The position numbers were made by a program, and so were the translations under genes. A DNA stretch of 64,000 nt from Muricea muricata (Eukaryota > Cnidaria > Anthozoa > Malacalcyonacea > Plexauridae), in NCBI GenBank assembly GCA_963855995.1, contig OY979722.1, forward strand, positions 2,976,001-3,040,000, given 5' to 3'. Positions 1 to 10,810 of the stretch are shown piece after piece. Below the pieces are notes generated by a model. That model was not told the DNA's origin. It saw only the letters and a program-made list of their open reading frames with translations, and searched no databases. Every line of letters begins with the position of its first letter. The first letter of the stretch is position 1.

Positions 1-3000
1 GTAATATATGTTTATAATTTGGGGGGTTGCCCTTCCTTTGCGCTAGGTCGCGAGATTTGCAATTTGATTATAAATATGATTGAATGTAATAATAGTATAC
101 ATATCAAACATATCGATGTAGTGTGATACATAGATCGGCATAGTTTCTTTTCTAAATATTAATTTGTAATCATTCGGTCTAAAATTAGGTTGATATTTGG
201 GGGTCCCCTTAATAAGACACGTATATGCAAATTATTTTAAACATTTAGATAATAATATTCAAGACATTTTACACAACATGCAAGTAGGAAAATTTGGCAT
301 CATATGTGTTGAATTTTTGTTTCATACAAAAAAGCATGTTAACTCGTATCATTTAAGAAGAACGCACGACATGTTAAAATTTGACATCATATTTGTCAAA
401 TTATTATTTCAGAAATTTCAAATTTAACAGTTCTTACATTTACCTAAAGCACATAAAATACACGAGAATTTTGCACCATCTGTGTTGAATTCTAATTTCA
501 AACGTTTTAAAATTATCAGATACACGCATGATACATATACTGGACCCGAAAGGGGCATTTGTAATATATCACAATTGCGGAATTGAGCGTAAGGTTTTAA
601 AGAAGAATTAAGAAGAATCAACGTACATTGTAGCGAGGCGCTTTGCAGTCTCTCTTACAATCTTCAGTGTAATAGATAAATGTCAAATGAATAAAGTTGA
701 ATTACCTATTGTGTGTTTTCATTATTATAACATGAAACAAACATCTTCCTCTTCTAAGCGTCTGTCTTCTTCCATCTAGTAATATATTGTAATACAATTT
801 ATATTGATTCAAATAACTGCTTGCATGACGGTTTTCAATTTTTTCCTTTACATATTGTAAATAGGTATACAATTGTTTTTAAAATAAAAGTCAGAAATTG
901 TGGTTTGTGCTGCGTTTCTTCTAACATAGAGTGCAAGTTGACAAGTTTCTCAAGAGAAAACAATAAGAAACTTGAAATATTAAATTCTTCAACTAACGAA
1001 ACTCCAGAATTCATTTTTTTCAGATGCTAGGAAAGCTATCGAAAGTTCTAAATTGAGTAGTTAAATTTCAAGATCTTTTTTCGAATTGTGTAAATAATTT
1101 ATTAATATACCATATTTGAGTAAGCAATCGAGTTCCTGAATAGCAATGCCTCGAAAATTATATTGTGCATTCGTAGCTTGATTATTTGTTAATTATAGAG
1201 GCGCAACACGATAGTACAGAATTGTTGTCAAAATGCACAAGTATTGTATTGTCTATTGTGAAATACCTTAATTTACTTATAGAAAATTCATTGAATAATA
1301 AAAGCGATTTCTTTGTTTGGCTGTGTTCTTCTTTAGGATATATTACCTGTACCATAAAACGAGGGTGGCTTCTCAAGAAGCGATAAACTCGGGAAGCTTC
1401 CCTCGTTAAACCATCCATTCCTCTTGACTAAAAGATCTCCAGAAATTATGTCTTTCAGGTGCTCAAAGATAAGAAATAGCGGTCTTAGTGTGGCTACAAT
1501 TTAGTTTAAAGATTCTTTTAAACATTGTAAATACTGCTTAAATATAGAAGTAAATAGGTAACTTGAGTTAGGATTCATGATGCTCAAAAAAACAATTGTA
1601 CCTCAGCCAGCTTTAACGCTTTATATCGGTGTAAATAGTGGTAAAAATTTCTAGAAACAAATGGAATAAACGACCTTTTTTAGTCCAATTGTTTTCTTAA
1701 ATAGATTTCGTAGAAATTAATTGTAGTGTAAACTATATCATATACATATGGTTCGTTAACCGATGAAGCGATTCATTAATTTTGGGAACGACCCATACAT
1801 AATTTGGGGTCCCCTAACACGCGTAATATGAAAATTATTATTAAGGACATTTCACACACACGTATACAAGTAGAAAAATTTGGCATCATAGTTGTCGAAT
1901 TTTTGCTTTCATGTAAAAAAATGCATGTTAGATACTTCATTCAACGTGTAAAAAATTTGACATATTTGTCAAATTATTATTTTAGAAATTTTGAAAAGTA
2001 GACCTTCTCGCCTGCATTCACCTAAAAAGTACATAAAATCGCCAGAATTTGGCATTATCTGTGTCGAATTCTAATTTCGAACATTCCAAAGTTATCAGGT
2101 CCATACATGATACATGTGCTCGGCCCGAAGCAGGCCATTCCTAATACATCGCATTTGCGGATTTGCAAATCGATCATAAATATGATTAAACGTAATAATA
2201 ATGTACGTATCGAACATATCGATGTAGTGTGATACATAGTTCGACATAGTTTCTTTTCTAATTATTAATTTGTGCTCATTCGGTCTGAAATTAGTTTGAT
2301 ATTTGGGGGTCCCCTTAATAATATGCGTAATATGCAAATTATTATTAAAGACATTTAACACAACATGCAAGTAGGAAAATTTGGCATCATATTTGTCAAA
2401 TTTTTATTTCAGAAATCTCAAAATTAACACGTTCTAACATTTACCTAAGGTACATAAACTACACAAGAGTTTGGCACCATCTGTGTCGAATTCTAATTTA
2501 ATTTCAAACGTTCTAAAATTATCAGATACACACATGATACAAATACTCGTCCCAAAAGGGGCATTCGTAATATATCACAATTGCGGAATTGAGCGTAAGG
2601 TCTTAAAGAAGATTAACCGGAAGAATCAATGTACATTTCTAACGAGGAGCTTGGCAGCGTCTCCTACAACTTCAGTGTAATAGATAAATGTCAAATGAAT
2701 AAAGTTGAATTACTTATACTGTGTATTTTGATTATTATATCATATATAACAAACATCTTTCTCCTGTAGGATGTCGTAGTCCACGTAGTTGAATATTGTG
2801 ATACATTTTATATTAAAATAACTGCTTGCTTGCGTTACGGTTGAATTCTTTCCTTATATGTTGTAAATAGGTATATAACTGTATTTAAAATAAAAGTCAG
2901 AAGTCAGAAAAGTTGTTTGTGCAGCATTTCTTTTAACATAGAGTGCATGTTGACAAGTTTCTCAAAACAAAACATTGAGAAACTTGAAATATTAAATTCT

Positions 3001-3780
3001 TGAACTAATCAAACTCCAGAATTATTTCTTTTAGATGCTAAAGCTATCAAATTCTAAATTAAGAGTTACAGTTGAGAGTAAATTTCAACATCTTTTTTCA
3101 AATTGTAAATAATTTGTAAATATATAGCAATAGTAATGCTTCAAAAATTATATTGTGCAGTCGCAGTTTCATTATTTGTTCAATGTACAAGCACCATAGT
3201 ACAGAATGGTTGTCAAAGTACACAAATATTGTATTGTCTATTGTGAAATATCTTAATTTACTTATAGAAAATTCATTGAATAATAAAAGCAATTTCTTTG
3301 TTTGGTTGTGTTCTTCTTTAGGAATATGTTATACCTGTACCATAAAACGAGGGTGGCTTCTCAAGAAGCGATTAACTCGGGAAGCTTCCCTCGTTAAACC
3401 ATCCATTTTGCTTGACTAAAAGTTCTTCAGAAATTATGTCTTTCAGGTGCTCAAAGATAAGAAATACCTGTCTTAGTATGGCTACCATTTAGTTCAAAGA
3501 TTTTTTAAACATTGTAAATACTGCTTGAATATAGAAGTAAATAGGTAACTTGAGTTAGGATTCATCATGCTCGAAAACCTAAATTGTACTTTAGCCAGCT
3601 TTTAACGTTTTACATCGGTGTAAATAGTGGTAAAAATATCTAGAAACAAATGGAATAAACGACCTTTTTCGTCCAAGTGTTTTCTTTTTATAGATTTTAT
3701 AAAAATTAATGCAGTGTTAAACTATATCATATACACATGTGGTTTGTTTCCCGGTGAAGCGATTCACTTCCGGGAACGAC
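1..3780. repeat. Diverged tandem duplication, period about 2.0-2.1 kb
   Basis: Two long AT-rich segments repeat in the same order. The string gatatttgggggtcccctta occurs near 192 and again near 2300. The hairpin-forming motif around 1358-1412 recurs around 3347-3401, an offset of about 1,990. A shorter third copy of the left part lies at about 1,790-2,290. Copies differ by many substitutions and small indels, so the duplication is old. The hairpin arms (aacgaggg ... ccctcgtt) are kept in both copies. Short ORFs in the two copies do not share a conserved frame, so I see no protein gene. Confidence 0.75.
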
Positions 3781-5833
3781 CCACTAATCCACATTAAAAT
3801 AACTGTTAATAACACTAATAACTGTTTTTTAAAGATCTTTTTCAGATTCCAAGTGACGTATTTCAGAAGCGCAGCAACAGTCGGATTGCAAGCCAACGTT
3901 TGAGAAGTCTTCACTTCATTTTTTTCCGAATTTGTAAATAATATATATTATAGATATATTTAAAACAACAATTTATCAAGTTTAAAACATTGTAATTTTG
4001 CTGACAAAATAAAATTCCAAAAAAATTAACTGTCTAAAATAGTTATTTATACTAATTTCTTTGTAATATAAATGATTATTTTTAGCTTAAAACAATAAAA
4101 ATTAGAGAAAATTTATGTTCTTGTTTTCTGGTTTTTTCTATATGTTTTTAGTATGTTTAGAATACATTTGGCTGGTATTGTTGCCTTTTACATTTCACTT
4201 AAATACTTTTAAATCTCTTTTAGATGTTTGTAAACAGCAGAAGTTGGAGAAAATTATGTCTCAAGTTACACTTGGTAAATTTTTGAACCATACTTCAAAC
4301 AGTTTGACTTGTACCTTTCTTTTCTTTTAATACAGATCAACGAACCCTTAAGAGCTTTCGTCTGGCACCTAGCATGTACTGCTGAAGTTGGACTTGATTT
4401 GAATAATTAGAGTATGTATTTATCAAAGAAGTGGTTGTGTTTGGTCATTGATGTTTAAGGGGATGTTATAACTTATAATGCAACATCTAATATTCACGGG
4501 ACAACATTCAACAACTACTCGCATGTAAGTTGTGTATAATAAACGAAGTGTGTACAATTTTTACGGAACTCCCTCGTTTATGCCGCGAGTTATTGTTTTT
4601 GAAATTTGTTCCCTAATGTATTCTTTCAGGCTTGTTATTTACCTTGTCTAAGGATCGGGCATACTATTTTTTACTTGCGCAGAACGAATGCCTGGTATTT
4701 CAAGAACTGACTCTATCCTGTACTTGGCTTTACAAGCAACCTGGCTTTGTACTCTAACAAAGATTGTGGTTTTTCAACCATCAAGGATGTACATTTTAAA
4801 CACGAGAAGATGGTTGACATGTCAACTGTTATTCGTTATAGTTTTACTGGTCTATTATAATTCTATGTTGCAATATGCTTACATGCAATAAAGGGGAAGA
4901 TTGTAAAAAAGTTTAAAAAGTTGGAAGAAACAGCATGTAAAAAAAACACTGTAAGAGGAACATTAGAGCGTTCGGTGTAAGAGAATATTGTAAAGAACTT
5001 TCAGTGTAAGAGTTGTACTCAGTGTTGGTCTCTTAATTACTTGTATTTCTATATGTGTAACATATAAAGTGGAAGGTACAAGATTGTAAAAAAATTGTAA
5101 GAATCGTTGTAAAAGTACGTTGTAAAAAACACCTTTTTGAAGACGTTTAATCTAAAAGAACGTTCAGTCAAAACGGACGGGTTCAGACTGTCTGAAACGG
5201 GCGTTCAGCCTCAAACGTGCGCTTCAGTCTTAAACGCCCGTTTCAGACTAAAAACACGTTCAGTTTAAAAAGGACGTTCACTCTAAAAGAAAGTCGTAAA
5301 AAATGTAAGAAAAGCTGTCAAAATAAAGTAATTATCTATGGTGATCGTAGTAAGTGGCCATGTGAAGAAGTAGTAAAAAAGAAAGGGCAAACCTTTCGCT
5401 TTTGACTTTTTTCAACTTCAATTTTGTTTAAAAGTGAACACAAAATTTTGATAACCATTTTTTCCCTTTGGTCGAGGTTGTACAATTGATAGAAAAGATG
5501 ATTATCAACTTCTTCGCAATGGTCAAAAATGAAAAGGCAACCTTTAGATATTGAATTCTTTGTTTGAAAGTAATAAAGAACTTTTTTCTTGTCGAGGTTT
5601 TTTACTTCGTGCATCTTTGAAAGAATACGCACAAAAAGTCAAATGATGGTAAATATCAACCTAAAATGATTAGGCTTTATTGTGATTTGCCTTTTTAAAC
5701 ATTGCATCGCTGTTTATGATTCGTTTTTAAGAAAATCAATTTCTATAGTTTATTTTCTGTCATTGCTATAACCAACCACTCACAAAGGTTGTTGGTATAG
5801 GTAGGTGCATGGCGACTCCAAAAGTTCCACTAA
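3781..5833. other. AT-rich intergenic DNA with no recognised gene
   Basis: I see no conserved protein and no RNA gene here. Between about 5,150 and 5,300 there is a loose tandem pattern of the type ttcagtctaaaacg, which gives short basic ORFs without family resemblance. The sequence is otherwise AT-rich with scattered T- and A-runs. Confidence 0.5.
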
Positions 5834-6148
5834 GGGGCTGATTATATGATCCCGCTTACCCGGCATTACGTGAAGCGTAACATGATTTTGAGGTATTGAA
5901 ATAAGTCATAGTTTACGTTGTAAAAATGCTTAATCCTTGATTGCTTGAGATTTTCGTTTTGCCGAAATATGAAGTAAACAAAATGTTGTATATCGCATTT
6001 ATTTTTGTTAAATCTATTTTTGTATTGAACAATGCTGAAAGCATTCGAACTTTGGTCGTTTCGTTTCATAAAATGACATTTTTCAACACCTCAAGATTAT
6101 TTTACGCTTCACTTAATCCCGGGTAAGCGGGACCATATAATCAGCCCC
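5834..6148. mobile_element. MITE with TAA target-site duplication (family 1, copy 1)
   Basis: The ends are long inverted repeats: ggggctgattatatgatccc at the left and its complement at the right, continuing to about 50 bp. TAA stands directly outside both ends (5831-5833 and 6149-6151), the 3-bp duplication typical of PIF/Harbinger-type elements. The 315-bp interior has no transposase. A diverged second copy lies at 23,711-23,949. Confidence 0.85.
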
Positions 6149-6446
6149 TAACCACTTCACATTTTTGCCATTTTGGTTGCTCTTCAATGTCACGCAGTCA
6201 CAAATCGTTTCTATAGATGCTTGTAGACGTTTCTCACGTCGATCATTTCGAACCACGCCGGTCATTTTCTTCCATTCTCAGGTTATATACTTTCATGATA
6301 CGCAATAATACAGTGACGAAATAATTGATTGGTCGATCTTATAAGAAAGAGGAACATGATTCGTGGTCCTGCATTAAAGCCCGTTTTCCACTTCACCTAT
6401 GCCGTAACGAAACGTAGCGTATTCTATTGTGCCCACAGTAGTACTT

Positions 6447-6866
6447 ACCTGGCCGTTTGGGGTCGGAAGTAATTAGCATTCAAAATGACGCCGGAAGTAA
6501 TTAGTATGCAGGATGGTATTGGCGGCGGAAGTAATTAGTATGCAGGATGACGTCATTACTTAACGCGAGATGCAGGATGACGTCATTATTTAACGTGAGA
6601 TCTCCCGTGAGATCTGACGTCATTATAATTAACGTGAGATATCCCGTGAGATTTAACGTTAGACCTAACGTTATCTCCCGTGAGATCTCTGACGTTCAAT
6701 GTTTTTTTTAATTGGTGCGCGAATGACACAAACAATAACGTTATGGTGATAAGGTTATGCTTAATATGGTTGAATAAGCATGTAAAAGAGAACAAAAACA
6801 GTGTTTTGACATATTTATTAAGATATAGCCTTCTCATTACAAGCATTTAGTTGGGGCAATAGTTTA
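6447..6866 (+). repeat. Left terminal inverted repeat of the ATPase element
   Basis: This is the inverted complement of 8702-9085, with small indels. The outer part holds several copies of ggaagtaattag. The middle holds three CRE palindromes TGACGTCA (6548, 6578, 6615) and repeated palindromic gtgagatctcccgtgagatc modules. The inner end reads toward tagttggggcaatagtttat. Confidence 0.85.
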
Positions 6867-6890
6867 TCTTTGGCTCTGTAGTGTTTGGAT

Positions 6891-7377
6891 TCATTGTTCT
6901 AGAAAACGTCCTTGACCTTCTAAAAGCCGTTTCAGCAAAAACTTTCTCTTCTTTACGGCCGCTGCTTTAGCTTCATCTTGATCAAACATATCGTATTATC
7001 GTTGTTCACATAATCGTCTCTGGTCGCTATGATCTTTTTCTGGATGAGATCTTTTCTCAATGCCTTTCATCCATGCTTGAAAAACAGGTAGAATTTGCCC
7101 CAAGGCTTCCTCTTTCGCTTCACTTTCTTCGTGACCCTCCATGAGAAGCGCTTGCAAGATGATCCCGGACCTTGGACGCCGCGTCGTTGATCAATGTACT
7201 CCAGGGATCGATTTCCTCATCAGAACTGTTTTCAGTTGTGATGCTGCTTTGTTCTTCTTCAGAACTGTTTTCATCACGGTCTTCTGTCGTAATACTACTA
7301 TCGTCTTCGGCATGAGTTTCCATGGAACTTTCGCTGCAGTCATCAGCTACGAGGCTTTCGCTGTATTGACTCTCCAT
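6891..7377 (-). pseudogene. Acidic Ser/Glu-rich protein of the TIR element, broken
   Basis: An ATG at 7377 opens an 85-codon frame that is rich in Ser, Glu and Asp for its first 50 residues and then has a DPWSTLI-type segment. The frame closes near 7120. Shifting by one at about 7135 gives a second coding-like stretch, interrupted by one TAA near 7000 and closing at TGA 6891-6893, with a basic VKKRKFLLKRLL-type C-terminal segment. The change in composition from acidic to basic suggests a nucleic-acid- or chromatin-binding accessory protein. I recall similar acidic-to-basic proteins beside the same ATPase in cnidarian genomes. The function is unknown, and the frameshift plus stop indicate decay. 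Confidence 0.55.
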
Positions 7378-7567
7378 TGTCTTACGAATGTCAGTACAAA
7401 ATAAGCGAATTCTCGGTTATGTACGACCATTTATACACAAAAACAAGACAGAAGCTTCACAGAAGCTTGACAGAAGCTTTAGAGAATTTTCAGACCACTG
7501 CTCCCTCAATACAATAGTATATAGAATCCTGTTTGTATTTAAACTGGAATCATCTACTGGAGCAGCC

Positions 7568-7690
7568 ATGCAAAGACGATTTCGCCGGACCTGTCCGGTT
7601 TGCGGACGACCTGATTTGAAGAATATCGGTACACATCTTTTACAAGTTCACGGCTTATCTTCTGAGGAGAGAAAAGCCTATCTTAAGTAA
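7568..7690 (+). CDS. Short CPxC...HxxxxH zinc-finger protein of the TIR element
   Basis: The 40-aa frame starts at ATG 7568. An upstream ATG in the same frame at 7388 would add 60 residues that look non-coding and contain agaagctt repeats. The protein has an Arg-rich start, then CPVC, then two histidines spaced as H-xxxx-H before an LSSEER motif, which fits one compact C2H2-like finger. It ends in TAA at 7688, only 6 nt before the ATPase frame, which continues in the same phase. The two may once have been one protein, or the stop may separate them. This is an accessory DNA-binding candidate. Confidence 0.5.
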   Translation: MQRRFRRTCPVCGRPDLKNIGTHLLQVHGLSSEERKAYLK

Positions 7691-7696
7691 GCCCAG

Positions 7697-8586
7697 GTGT
7701 CGTCACGGCAGCCCCGCGTCGTGGTTGTGGGTCCCACACAAAGTGGAAAAACGTATTTTGTCCAACAAATTTTGGAAAACAATCGTATCGTGTATGAAGA
7801 GCAAAAGAGTATTGGCATTTTTTGGTACTACAATCAATGGCAAGAATGTTATGAAAAGTTGAAAAAGTCTCTCGGTAAAAGCATCCGATTTGAAAGAGGT
7901 GTGCACGAACTGACTGAAGATCTGAGTGAAATCAATGCCCGGTACAATAACACCATCATCCTAGACGATTTGATGGCTGAAGCGACAGACAGTCCTGTGG
8001 TATCTCGACTGTTTACCCAAGGCCGCCATCGAAACGCTTATTGCTGCAAAACATGTTTCCGAAGGGGAAACATAATACAGATATCAGCCAAAATGCCCAG
8101 TACTTGGCTCTCTTCCGAAGTCCTAGCAATAGAACACAAATCGGAATTATTGCAGAACGCATGTTTGACAAGAATAGAGGGTACTTTATGAATGCTTATT
8201 ACAAGGAGACTGAAAAACCGTATGGATACTTGTTGGTGGATAACAAACCCGGCACACTACCCGATAATCAAATTCTTGCAGACCTATTTGGGGAATGCTA
8301 TGCTTATCACTTCGGTGTAAACAGTACTGAGCCTACACGTGTGGAAACCAAGCCTGTAGGCAAACACAGCACAGCAACCAAAAACACCTCTTCAAGGAAG
8401 AAGCCTGTGCAAACCGTCACCTGGTCGGATGTCCCAAACGACGGGTGGCATAAATACACCTTGAGCGCACCGGAGGTCCGTAAGATTTCCGAAGGATATG
8501 TTATCATCGAAATGTACAACACATCGTGTAATACGAGTTATCAGCCTGTCCGTGGAGGTGTTGAGATCACTGGCGAAAATTATTGA
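7697..8586 (+). pseudogene. P-loop ATPase of the TIR element, frameshifted
   Basis: Seen: a Walker A motif GPTQSGKT at residues 12-19 of the frame opening at 7697, a hydrophobic strand ending ILDD (Walker B) at residues 88-91, then a FTQGRHRN-type segment. The frame then changes at about 8035-8041, where several bases appear lost, and coding continues in the next frame to TGA 8584-8586. The first codon is GTG, not a eukaryotic start, so the original ATG was probably mutated. Known or recalled: this fold resembles packaging or translocating ATPases of the FtsK-HerA/A32 kind, and the family is repeated in cnidarian genomes. The viral-packaging role is an inference. The C-terminal region after about 8370 is basic and Ser/Thr-rich. 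Confidence 0.65.
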
Positions 8587-8701
8587 CCTGTGAAATTTAA
8601 AGCACCGGTCTACAGGTCATACCAAATAGTTGAATTTACACAGCGATGAGCCTACTGTCCAATCCATTGTCAAAGAAACCTTGGAAAACACGACAGAGCG
8701 A

Positions 8702-9085
8702 AAGATAAACTATTGCCCCAACTAAATGCTTGTAATGAGAAGGCTATATCTTAATAAATATGTCAAAATACTGTTTTTGTTCTTTTTTACATGTTTATTC
8801 AACCATATTAAGCATAACCTTATCACCATAACGTTATTGTTTGTGTCATTCGCACCCCAATTAAAAAAACATTGAACGTCAGAGATCTCATGGGAGATAA
8901 CGTTAGATCTAACGTTAAATCTCACGGGAGATCTCACATTAAATAATGACGTCATCCTGCATCTCGCGTTAAGTAATGACGTAATCCTGCATACTAATTA
9001 CTTCCGCCGCCAATACCATCCTGCATGCTAATGACTTCCGGCGCCATTTTGAATACTAATTACTTCCGACCCCAAACGGCCAGGT
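8702..9085 (-). repeat. Right terminal inverted repeat of the ATPase element
   Basis: It mirrors the left repeat from taaactattgccccaactaa to ccccaaacggccaggt. One intact TGACGTCA is kept at 8947-8954, and a one-base variant lies near 8976. It is slightly shorter than the left arm because of deletions in the palindromic middle block. Confidence 0.85.
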
Positions 9086-9671
9086 ATGATATGTGTAGCG
9101 ATACAATGAAATACGCTACGTTTCGCTACGATTCGGCTGAAGTGGAAAACGACCTTAATGCGTGTCATTGAAGTATAGTAGAATACTACCTGCAGTGGAC
9201 CACAACGTTTAATTGAGATTTCCTTTTCAGATAGTTTATTTTTAAGCACACGCCACGGCTTAAATTAGTTGTTGGTTATAATTTACAAGTATACACATCG
9301 CGCACTCCTTTGTTAAGCATTGTCTTGCAAAAAAATTAAAGGGAAAATAGTTAAAGTCAATTTACATTTCAGATCTTGAGCATGAATGAGTGACCCAGTC
9401 TTATATTGGCTTTGGTGTGAATTAGAAGTTCGTCAGGTTCAAGTCTTCCTTCGGCCTTTTGCAAAATTTTTGGCTCAAGTAAAGAAAAAATCGCTTAAAG
9501 TCAATAATTTACATCGCATACCCAAGCATGGAATGTGTTGGGCGGTTGTACAGGTTTTGGTGGGAATTACCAGTTGCACTGGTTCAAATCTCGATCGTGA
9601 AAGTCTTTTGCAAAAATAAACAAACAAACAAAATTGGTTAATTCTATTTCAGAACCATCCTCAGAGATATG

Positions 9672-9938
9672 AAAAACTAGATTCATATTAATCTGGCACT
9701 GCAGAGAATAACGAAAAATTCGCTGTCTCGGGCGGGATTCGAACTCGCATCTTCGGGTTTCTAGACCGCCGTCCTACCAATTGAGCTATCGAGTCAACTG
9801 GGATTGGTAGCGAGTCTTATCCAATTTAAATGCACGAAATATTTCGTGACGACTTAACGCTTGGCTTTAGGACGCGCAGTGTTTGAAACAATCAGCAGTG
9901 TTCTCTGCAGTGTCAGATTAATATAAATCTAGTTTTTT
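9672..9938. mobile_element. Foldback element carrying a tRNA-like sequence
   Basis: Imperfect inverted ends of about 36 bp (aaaactagattcatattaat at the left and its complement at the right) enclose a tRNA-like segment on the - strand. It is inserted in the left arm of the tRNA-like array. No ORF is present. Confidence 0.65.
9725..9795 (-). pseudogene. tRNA pseudogene or tRNA-derived segment
   Basis: Read on the - strand, the 71-nt segment starts gactcgatagctcaattgg (A-box) and contains gagttcgaatccc (B-box). The T-arm pairs with one mismatch and the acceptor arm pairs 5 of 7. The anticodon stem is short and irregular around ctagaaa, so an isotype cannot be assigned with confidence. It is more likely a tRNA-derived part of the surrounding foldback element than a working tRNA. 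Confidence 0.5.
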
Positions 9939-10810
9939 AAAATTGGTTAAAGTCAACAATTTACGTCTCAATTTCAAGCATGAACAAGTGGTTTAGTGGT
10001 ACAGGAATTGGTATAAACTGCCAGTTGCTCTGGTTCAAATCTCGGTGAAGTTTTTCGCAAACAAATGTATGAACGAGTGGCCGAATGGTACAGGGTTTGG
10101 TGTGAATACTAATTGCTTGGGTTCAAATATCGTTGAAGCCCGTTTTTTTCAAAAAACGGCTTAAAATTAAGAAAAAATGGTTAAAGTTAATAAGTTACCT
10201 CTTCGCTTACGGCTTGGACAGGTGGTCTAGTGGTACAAGCTTTCTTGTGAAATACTAATTGCTTGGGTTCAAATCTCGTTGAAGCTTTTTGGGAAAAAAT
10301 GGCTTAAAATAAAGAAAAAAAATGGTTAAAGTTATTAAGATACCTCTCCGCTTACGGCTTGGATGAGTGGTCTAGTGGTGCCGGGTTTGGTGTGAAATAC
10401 TAAATGTTTGGGTTCAAATATCGTTGAAGCTTTTTTCAAAAAATAGCTTAAAATAAAGAAAAAATGGTTAAAGTTAATAAGATACCTTTCCGCCTACGGC
10501 TTGGACAGGTGGTCTAGTGGTACAGGGTTTGGTGTGAAATACTAATTGCTTGGGCTCAAATCTCGTTTAAGCTTTTTGGAAAAAAATGGCTTAAAAGAAA
10601 GAAAAAAAATGGTTAAAGTTAATAAGTTACCTCTTCGCTTACGGCTCGTACAGGTGGTCTAGTGGTACAAGCTTTCGTGTGAAATACAAATTGCTTGGGT
10701 TCAAATATCGTTGAAGTTTTTTGCAAAAAATAGCTTAAAATAAAGAAAAAATGGTTAAAGTTAATAAGTTGCCTCTCCGCTTGCGGCATAGACGGGTGGT
10801 CTGGTGGTCA

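Larger units (their letters stand above)
6447..9085. mobile_element. TIR element carrying acidic-protein, zinc-finger and P-loop ATPase genes
   Basis: The element is about 2.64 kb and is bounded by inverted repeats of roughly 400 bp (6447-6866 and 8702-9085), beginning acctggccgtttggggtcgg. The left arm of the interior holds a - strand gene for a Ser/Glu/Asp-rich protein. The right part holds + strand frames for a short zinc-finger protein and an ATPase. All show breaks, so this copy is probably dead. No transposase, integrase or polymerase is visible. The gene set recalls small relatives of polinton-like or virus-derived elements, but assignment to a named superfamily is an inference. No clear target-site duplication was found at the exact borders. 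Confidence 0.75.
6378..9155. mobile_element. MITE (family 2) split by a larger element
   Basis: The left half, starting agcccgttttccacttcacc, ends near 6446. The right half, from about 9086, ends in the inverted complement. TAA flanks both outer ends. Uninterrupted copies of the same MITE stand at 53,752-53,886 and 56,263-56,398 and are only about 136 bp long. The 2.6 kb between the halves is therefore a later insertion. Confidence 0.8.
9350..10810 (+). repeat. tRNA-derived tandem array, left + strand flank
   Basis: About eight monomers of roughly 140-157 bp stand head to tail. Each has an A-box-like ggtggtctagtggtac, then 40-45 nt, then a B-box-like gggttcaaatctcgttg, followed by a T5 run and an A-rich spacer (ggttaaagttaataag...). 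The boxes match the internal Pol III promoter of tRNA-Glu/Gly-like genes, but the anticodon region is not recognisable. The array is interrupted by a MITE at 9672-9938. Monomers here are more diverged than in the core. Confidence 0.8.

Noticed and set aside
7388-7567. 60-residue N-terminal extension of the small zinc-finger ORF
   Set aside because: It contains repeated agaagctt words and no protein-like pattern; the ATG at 7568 gives a compact finger protein.
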